Below, piece after piece: positions 56,812 through 64,000 of a DNA stretch of 64,000 nucleotides. Position 1 is the stretch's first letter. Each line of letters opens with the position of its first letter. The stretch comes from Eleginops maclovinus (Eukaryota > Chordata > Actinopteri > Perciformes > Eleginopidae), in contig NC_086366.1 in assembly GCF_036324505.1 (NCBI RefSeq), positions 18,182,927 to 18,246,926 on the forward strand, in the 5' to 3' direction. The notes beneath the pieces are model-generated. The model was not told the origin of the DNA. It ran no database searches and was given only the letters and a program-made list of their open reading frames with translations. A program made the translations under genes and the position numbers.

Positions 56812-59800
56812 ACAATTGTTTGACATGTCCTCTTCAAACATTACTTAATGCGTCCGTGCCATTTTGCTCCTCACTGCATGTCACTGCAATGTTTTTGTCT
56901 AAGAAAACAAATGACTTATGCTTCTGACATTTGGATCTGTTTCTGGATTTGTTAGACATCATAGCAATACATTCTAAAAGATGTGTCTTAGTTATTGATC
57001 TGACATATGGTCCATTTTATTTCATCCCCTAGCTCTTCTTATGTCCTGCCGAAATGCCCTTCAGCATTAATCCTTACTAAAGGTCCAAACATGCTACTCA
57101 ACATGCATAAGTGTTCCCCTTCATCAAATTCTTTTCATATGCCTTTTATAGATATTTTCCACTTGCAAAATAGGGGGCTATAGTATGCTACTACTTTACT
57201 TCCTCACTAATTAATGTTCTCTGCAAAGCCTTCACATTTCAGAGCATTTTCATCTGATCTACGATAATATCTGTCTGGGATTTGAAGGAAATTGAAATTC
57301 TGTTTTGGTGCAAATGTGTTTATTTAAAAGGAAACGGAAACTGTTGATTGTTTCAGGGAGCATGCACACATTTATTGTTCCTCAACCAAAGTTAAAGTGA
57401 TGAATTACATATTTAAAACTTTCTACTGGAAATACTAAACAATAATACAAAACAAGTCAACAATCGGCCATCTTTTTCTTTTCTGCTTTATGTATCACAG
57501 CATTCTCATATTTCTATTCTTCCTGAGATCCTTGCGGGTTGATTCAAGCATGTCTTGATGCCCTTGATCCATCTTATTTATGATTTGTGTCTTTTATATC
57601 AATTAACAAAAGAAAAATCATGCACATTGTTTACATAGAATCAGCAATATGCTTTCTATGAACTACTCATGCTACCTTTGGGGCTACCACTGTAAAGTTG
57701 TCAAATTAAAACAATTCTACATTTACAGGGCCAGAATAGGAATTAAGGAGAATGCTGAAGGTCATCTTTCTATGAAACATTAGCTTCATTGAAATGTTGG
57801 TATAGACCTTCTGTGGTTGCATTGATGACCAAAAGCCAGTGCCTTCAGGGAATGCTAAAGAGATATCTCAAAGAGCTGCACAATGGCTATGGAAGTATTC
57901 CTCTCTGTTCCCCCCCATGCTTTACTCTTTTCACGCATTGCTCATACCTCTTACTCGCTCAAGCAGTATTACCCCAGAGATGTGCTGATGGTATATTATT
58001 TGGCTGGTGCCTACATCATGTGTCAGGGTGCATTCTGGGATGCATGGGCCAGGTCTTTGGAGTAATGTTTACCACAACTGATGCCCGGTTGACCCAGAAG
58101 CGATGTCTTTCAGGACATTGTTTATGTTGTTTACCATATGATGTGGAAAAGTGTAGCTACACATTCCTGTGATAATAAAATGGGTTAAGATGGCAGAAAG
58201 CTTAACAAATTAGGCATATAATGTTCTTCTTTCCTGTAGCTGCACACAATTAAGACATTGTGCTTACAGCCTTTTTGCTCAAATTTTCTTTGGACATATT
58301 TATTTAATACATATTTAATGTACTTGACCATTTTTGCTATTTAGACTTTAATGGTATTTGGTTCCTTGCTGATCTTTTTCAAAAGCACATTATTCCTTCT
58401 CTACCACAGGATGTGCGATGGTCATTTTGCTGTGATGTTAACTCTGCTTTGTCCAATTTTGCACCACTCTTCCTCCACCAACCTTTGAAGACAAGAGGTT
58501 GACAGAAATGGAGAAAAGAGGAATACAAAAAACAAGTCTGAAATATGTGTTTAAAACATTCCTTAGTCAAGGGTTAGTCTCTTTCACTCATTAGATTCTT
58601 TTGAATGGTGGCATTTGTAACATTACACCTAACATGCCATAGCTGCTGACTGTGCAATCCTATCTTTACCCCCTCAAGTAGCACTACATACAAATTGTAA
58701 GCAATGCATAGTGAGGTACTAAGCTGCTGCTAACCAGGCCTGTTCACAGCCAGGGGAAGTGTGTTGGATTATCAGCAGCAGCAATGTGAATAATCAGGCT
58801 CAGTCCCAGGTGGAGCTGGTTTTGGCAGTCAACCAAACCTACCCTGGGTGTTAATGCCTTGTCTCCCCCATAGGAACAATGCCCTGTGCACACATGCTCA
58901 TTTCTATGGAGATGAGCTGCATCCCTGATCAGGATAACATGCAAAGTCATATCTCTGGCTGCAGCTGGGTGACAGCCTGCTAATGCAACAGAGCACTGGC
59001 ATCACAGTGCACAGCCAAAGCAAACACATATAAGATATATGGCCCTGTTCCTGACAGTCATTATCTGGTACAGTTGTGCTTGGTAGTGGAAATCTTTGTC
59101 ATCTTTGGATCGAACCAGAATACGTGAATGAAAGCCAGGCGACATGTTTGCTGTGTTGTTTATTTGGCTTGTATAAGATGTGGTCTAGCTTCAAAATGAA
59201 CTTGTGTTTGACATAAAACAAATTAATCCAAAAGCAGTCAGCAGTGTAATTGGGTGTTAGGGTGTGAGTGATTGGAATTGTCTCTGTGTTGGAGAATCAT
59301 TTGTACACCCTGAAGTCATGCAACCTAACAAATGGATTTTCTTGGATAACAAGTAAAAGATCTCCAGCATTAGATTTGCTCTTTTATCAGTTTATTCTAG
59401 CCCAAAATGCTGGATTGTGTTTTGGACAGTACTCAGGTCTATGCACCAATGAAATATAGAGTGTTTAGGCCTATATAATATATCTTGCCGATCGTTACTG
59501 CGCTTATTACACTCTCAACAGTTAACAAAGAAGCGAGATTGCACACTTAAATATTTCTCTCATCAGCTCCAGTAAAAATGATCTCCGTGTCCAAAATCGA
59601 TGATATAAGCAGATAACTGAGCCATCTCACTGCTTTTATTTTTCTCAGTGGAAAACATTGTATCCAAAGAATAATTTATTGCTGGATTATTTTATTTTCG
59701 TTTCACAACATCTGTGTAAATGTATTTGTCTTTGATAGCAGCAGCTACCTCCCTCTGGGACCACCTTACCTCATGTTAGACCTCTTTTCATCTTAACATT

Positions 59801-62800
59801 GGAAAGTGATTCATGCAAATGTATTTAAATCATGTAAATTCCAAAGGTCCCCCTCTTTCGTGTAACCAGGTTGTTAAAAGGGTGTGTAATAATGTGAAGC
59901 AAAAGAACAACTTGAACATAATTTGTAATATGTGGGAAAACACAGAAATCAGGGCATCGAATATCAGCGTAACCATATCTGGCTAGCAACATTTGTCCTA
60001 TTTGAGATAGAAATCAATATAATATGAAATAATTCCTGTTCTTCAACTTGAATCTCTTCATAAACGCGGTGATTTGTCAGTCATTGAAGTCCTGGAAGGA
60101 TTCATATTAAGCTCCTGTTTTCAACTTCCCTGAGGCAGTGAATGACAGGATGGATCTGTTTGTGTGCTTTGACATTTACTCTGATTTTCAGTGCATGAAC
60201 AAACAAAGTTACTTTAAACATGTTCACTGTGTTGCAACAGTGCCTTGTCAATAGAAAGATGGTCTTTGTATGTTTCCATTGCTGCTAGTGACAGGAACAC
60301 ATAAGAGTAACTCACTTTATCGAGTAGCATGAGGCCTCTGAGGTCTGCATTACAGGAAGTGACAGATGTGTAATTCTGTGTTGCACATGAGCCACTAGGC
60401 AGTTAATGATGTGTGCTGTGAATACAGATTTCTACATTATGCCTGACAATGCTGTCATTGTTGATGGGGTGGTTCTGTTTGGAATACCTTATGTTTTATA
60501 CGCACTTCACTCCCTTTGGTCTTGAAGTGCTGCCACACTGCAGCCGTGTGTTGCCATTCTAACTGAGGGGGCTCTGTTCATCCTCTGCTGCTTTTTGCAA
60601 TCCTGCAAAGGCTTTGCTTTTGATAAAGGTTAGCGCAATCAATCTCCCAGATGTTTATATTTATTGCTCCAGTACAGCTGGGATGTTACCATTTCCTGCT
60701 GATATTGAAGCATGAAGGACTCCGACTTATATCACACACTGATTTAATGTAGCTAAAGTAAGGGGGAAATACTGGGGGGCTTAGTGGGAGTTAGGGGTTT
60801 GGATTACAATTAATACTTGGGGATCAGCGTAATGAACGGAGACACCATCCATTTTCATGGCTCATTATCCTCCATGCCACATTCAAACTGGGTATTTTAT
60901 AATTAGTCACTTGGACATACTTTGTCTGCTGTCTGCTTATTTTTCCATCTGCTTTAAAGCAATAACTTTTGAACTACACTGATTGACACGTTTGCCATTG
61001 AATATTAAGGCACGTCTTGAATGAAACATCAGTGGAGCTTAACTCTTGATTCAAACTGTTGCTCATACATATATTCATGACACTAATGGGCACCTTCATG
61101 TGTTCTACTTCTACTAATTGTGATTAATGAATGGATATGGCAGCTTGTTTTGTCCTATAAAGTGATCAAACTGCACTTTTGCCATTTGTGCACATCAGTG
61201 TTTTTTTTTGCTTATGTTATATTGGCATTGAGCTAATTCTGATTCACAGCACCCTATGGATTGCTTTTTGTGATTTTCGATGTTTAAACTGATTTGAATA
61301 GGGATCCACTTTACCAAGGCCAGTGTAAATCCTACAGCCACCCTACAGTAAAAAAAATACACATAATATTATTATGCTTAAAATGATACAACAGTGGATA
61401 CATTGAAGTGCTTCATAGTGCACTGCATTTCTCTTTTATTGCTTTTGGGGAAGCAATTGAGTCTCTGTGTGTTGTACGCATGGGCATATTGAAGCCCACT
61501 TTCAAGCAAAGGCTAAATGCTAAATGTGTGTCTCTGGCTAATGCCGTTAGTCGTGAGAGTTGGACTGCTTTGAAAGGAACATCTGGCCGGAGAGCCTCAC
61601 TGTTGCTCAGAAGAGTCTCAAGCAGAGGAGGATTAGTGCCGTGGCATTTAGTTGAAGATGATTCAGCATGGAATTAGATGGCCTATATGGAACACAGCTT
61701 GGGACAGTGGCAGTCTTGCTCTGCTTGTTAATATGAATCCAGGGTGTTAGCAGTGGTGAAAGGCCGTGGACATGGCTGAATCCTGGCATCATGCTTCTGA
61801 CTGATAATACATGCTTTGATTAATGTCTCAGTACTTTATCTCTTATTCCCTGGCTTTGGGCAGAAAATCCACACTCTTTTCACAGCTTCTATTTTCCCAT
61901 TTCTGTAAATTGCATCAAGCATATTCTACTTCTCATCGAGTATTTGGCTTTTTCAAAGCTGCGGGCTGTGTTTTGATTTTATTGATCCACAGTTTAGTAT
62001 CCCACCTGTCTATCCCATATCTGGCCCAGGCATTGCTCCATTCACACAGAATCTACAGGAGGGAGCGGATTAAACAACAAAACAAGTCAACAATGGGAGA
62101 TACTAGTGAGACAGTAATATATATTTCTTCTTTTCAATTATTACATTTTACTTTCTTACTAATAGTATCACGAGAAAAAACATGGTCATGTTGAGGAATC
62201 AGAAATCCCACCAAAAATCATTTCTAAGAACTCTAGAAAATAGCTTTCGGGCCCATAAGTATTTGACATGTCACTCAGTAGGAACAAACACAAAATACTA
62301 GACATAATGGTCATTGTGGCCTACTTGATATACTTAGGAAATTCCATCCTTTTATCTTCGTGTTTTGTGTATTACTGCACTTACATTTCCATTCTGATGG
62401 ATTCAACAAACAACTCTTCCTTTATTAATGTGCAATATTTAAAGGGGACCAGGTCGCATCCAAACGAGTAACGATATGCCTTTTCATCCCAGGTGCTGGT
62501 TTTTAGAGCACGGAAAGCACGCGGTTATCATTGTGGCTTACAACTTGCACACAGTCTGAGTGTAGGGCTGTGTGTTTATGGAGAGAGTGTGGGCGTACTT
62601 TCTAGTTATCTTGTATCACAGGATTATTGTCCATAGGTATGCTGTGTCAAATCTACTGGCGTTACTCTTACCTGGGCCGTAAAGGCATTCAGCAGGGGTC
62701 CCAGGCTTAAATCAAAACGCTGGATGAAAAAACAAAATGTCTTTGGCAATCACTTTCACAGTGTGACAAATAGAGCGTTAAAGCCACTCATCACTAAATA

Positions 62801-64000
62801 AGTCTCTTTTTACAGAGCAAAAGGATAAATTGCTCTCGGACAATAGCTGATGGGTTCGGAGATTGCATTTCGGGCAATGCTTTCCACCTTTATTTGTTCT
62901 CTACATGGACCGTTAACCGGCCTGCAACCAAATCATGCACGGACATGATTGGTCAATACAGAATTGTTCTGATTGCAAACCTTGTCCCATTGCCTACACA
63001 TTTTGCATTCATATGAATATATTTAGTTGAAGTAATACGAGTTCGATTTTTGTTCCACTCTTTGAAGGGCTTACTCCTCCAGTGGCACAAAGCCAACTAT
63101 GGCTGAGGCAGGTGTCTTTTTGACCTTGGAGAAATCGCTGCATCAGCACACAGGGGTAATAGATGATAGAGGATAGGAAATGGGGTGAGTAGAAGTTCAG
63201 GACAGCCACATCGTAACTCTGGGGCACGGGAGGACAGCCAAGCTAAATCCATGTGTCCGCTGCGATTGCACTTTAAAACAACAATATGTTCACAATGGAG
63301 GCATTATCGATGATTAGACTGTTCTGAGTTTATCTTTATGGCTAAAAGTAGGAAAGGTCCCCGTGGCTACACGCCTGCAGTGGTCACTGTTAATGTTTCT
63401 AATCATCCATGCAGCTCCGTGGCTACTACTCATGGCCAGAGGGTGGATAATATTTCCCTTGTTTGAAGAAGTGCAGTCTGGCACTGTCTTTCCTGTAAAT
63501 ATTCAACCCACAGTCTGTTCCGTCAGTCCCATAGAACATTGAGTTTTATTTAAAAGGCTTATATTTATGACGGTCTATTGACCCAGGAGTCAGTGTTTGT
63601 CTGACCTCCCAGCCCTCTGTCGGGCTGCAGTCACAGCCACTACTCTGGAACAGTTCTGTCTGTCAGACTTTATTAAGAGTGTTGAACAAATTAGGGAGCC
63701 ACTACTTGCCTAGAGAGGTTCTTAAAAATAATGTGCCCTGCCAAGTCTAACAAAGAAGAACATTACATCTCTGACAGTCCCAAAAGCCTCAAAGCCCTAG
63801 TGATCACATTTTATTGCTGACTTGACTACCAATCTTTTAACCATTCTTAGAACCATTTATCGAATCCCTCTCTTTGTTCACTTTATCATTTAATAATATA
63901 ATTGGTTACCTTTGTAGAAGGATTGAAACATGAATCTGGACATGAACACCTACCAAGAGCCATATGTCATTTTGTGTAAATTAGTAAGGCTCTGACAATT

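Larger units (their letters stand above)
50688..64000 (+). other. nbea intron 1, extending beyond the window
   Basis: At least 13.3 kb after the phase 0 donor at 50688. Contains the SINE, homopolymer tracts and a GTTT tract. No second nbea exon (family sequence starting LVGGEFDLEM) was found. A 145-codon open frame at 50915-51352 has no recognisable family. Very long first introns are usual for NBEA. Confidence 0.75.

Overview
The window looks like vertebrate, most likely ray-finned (percomorph-like) fish, genomic DNA. It has AT-rich intergenic and intronic sequence, small GT-AG exons, long CA/GT microsatellites, and interspersed repeats resembling fish Tc1-like relics, a mariner-type MITE, Rex1- and L2-like LINE 3' ends and a tRNA-derived SINE. 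There are no prokaryotic operons, CRISPR arrays or phage-like modules. Repeat-family names rest on recall, since no database could be searched.

Two genes can be read, both on the + strand. The first is a complete stard13 orthologue (DLC2-type RhoGAP with SAM, RhoGAP and START domains), from about 16.5 kb to a stop codon at 47020. It has two alternative coding first exons, 16509-16632 and 22743-22905. Both end in phase 1 and join a shared SAM exon at 37756. Thirteen common exons follow to 47020, all with GT-AG boundaries and phases that keep the frame. The predicted proteins are 1098 and 1111 residues. A possible third first exon lies at 4346-4379. The 3' UTR probably runs to about 47.8 kb and holds three Pumilio-type motifs.

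The second gene is nbea (neurobeachin). Only its first coding exon (50415-50687, 91 codons) lies in the window, preceded by a GC-richer leader with a 48-codon upstream ORF and a YY1-like motif. Its first intron runs off the right edge.

Layout: 1-16.3 kb, upstream noncoding DNA with repeats; 16.5-37.8 kb, the alternative first exons and very long first introns, including a 0.5-kb direct duplication (19.9 and 23.3 kb) that brackets the second first exon; 37.8-47.0 kb, the main body of stard13; 47.8-50.0 kb, the intergenic spacer with a CTCF-like motif and an ATT microsatellite; 50.1-64 kb, nbea exon 1 and intron 1 with an intact-looking SINE.

The two genes are not a functional unit. STARD13 inactivates RhoA/Cdc42-type GTPases at focal adhesions and membranes, and NBEA is a large BEACH-domain trafficking scaffold. 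They are neighbours in a conserved chromosome region (human 13q13 carries both). I found no previously undescribed biological system. The points most worth checking concern stard13 transcript structure, repeats at its splice sites and promoters, and translational control elements.
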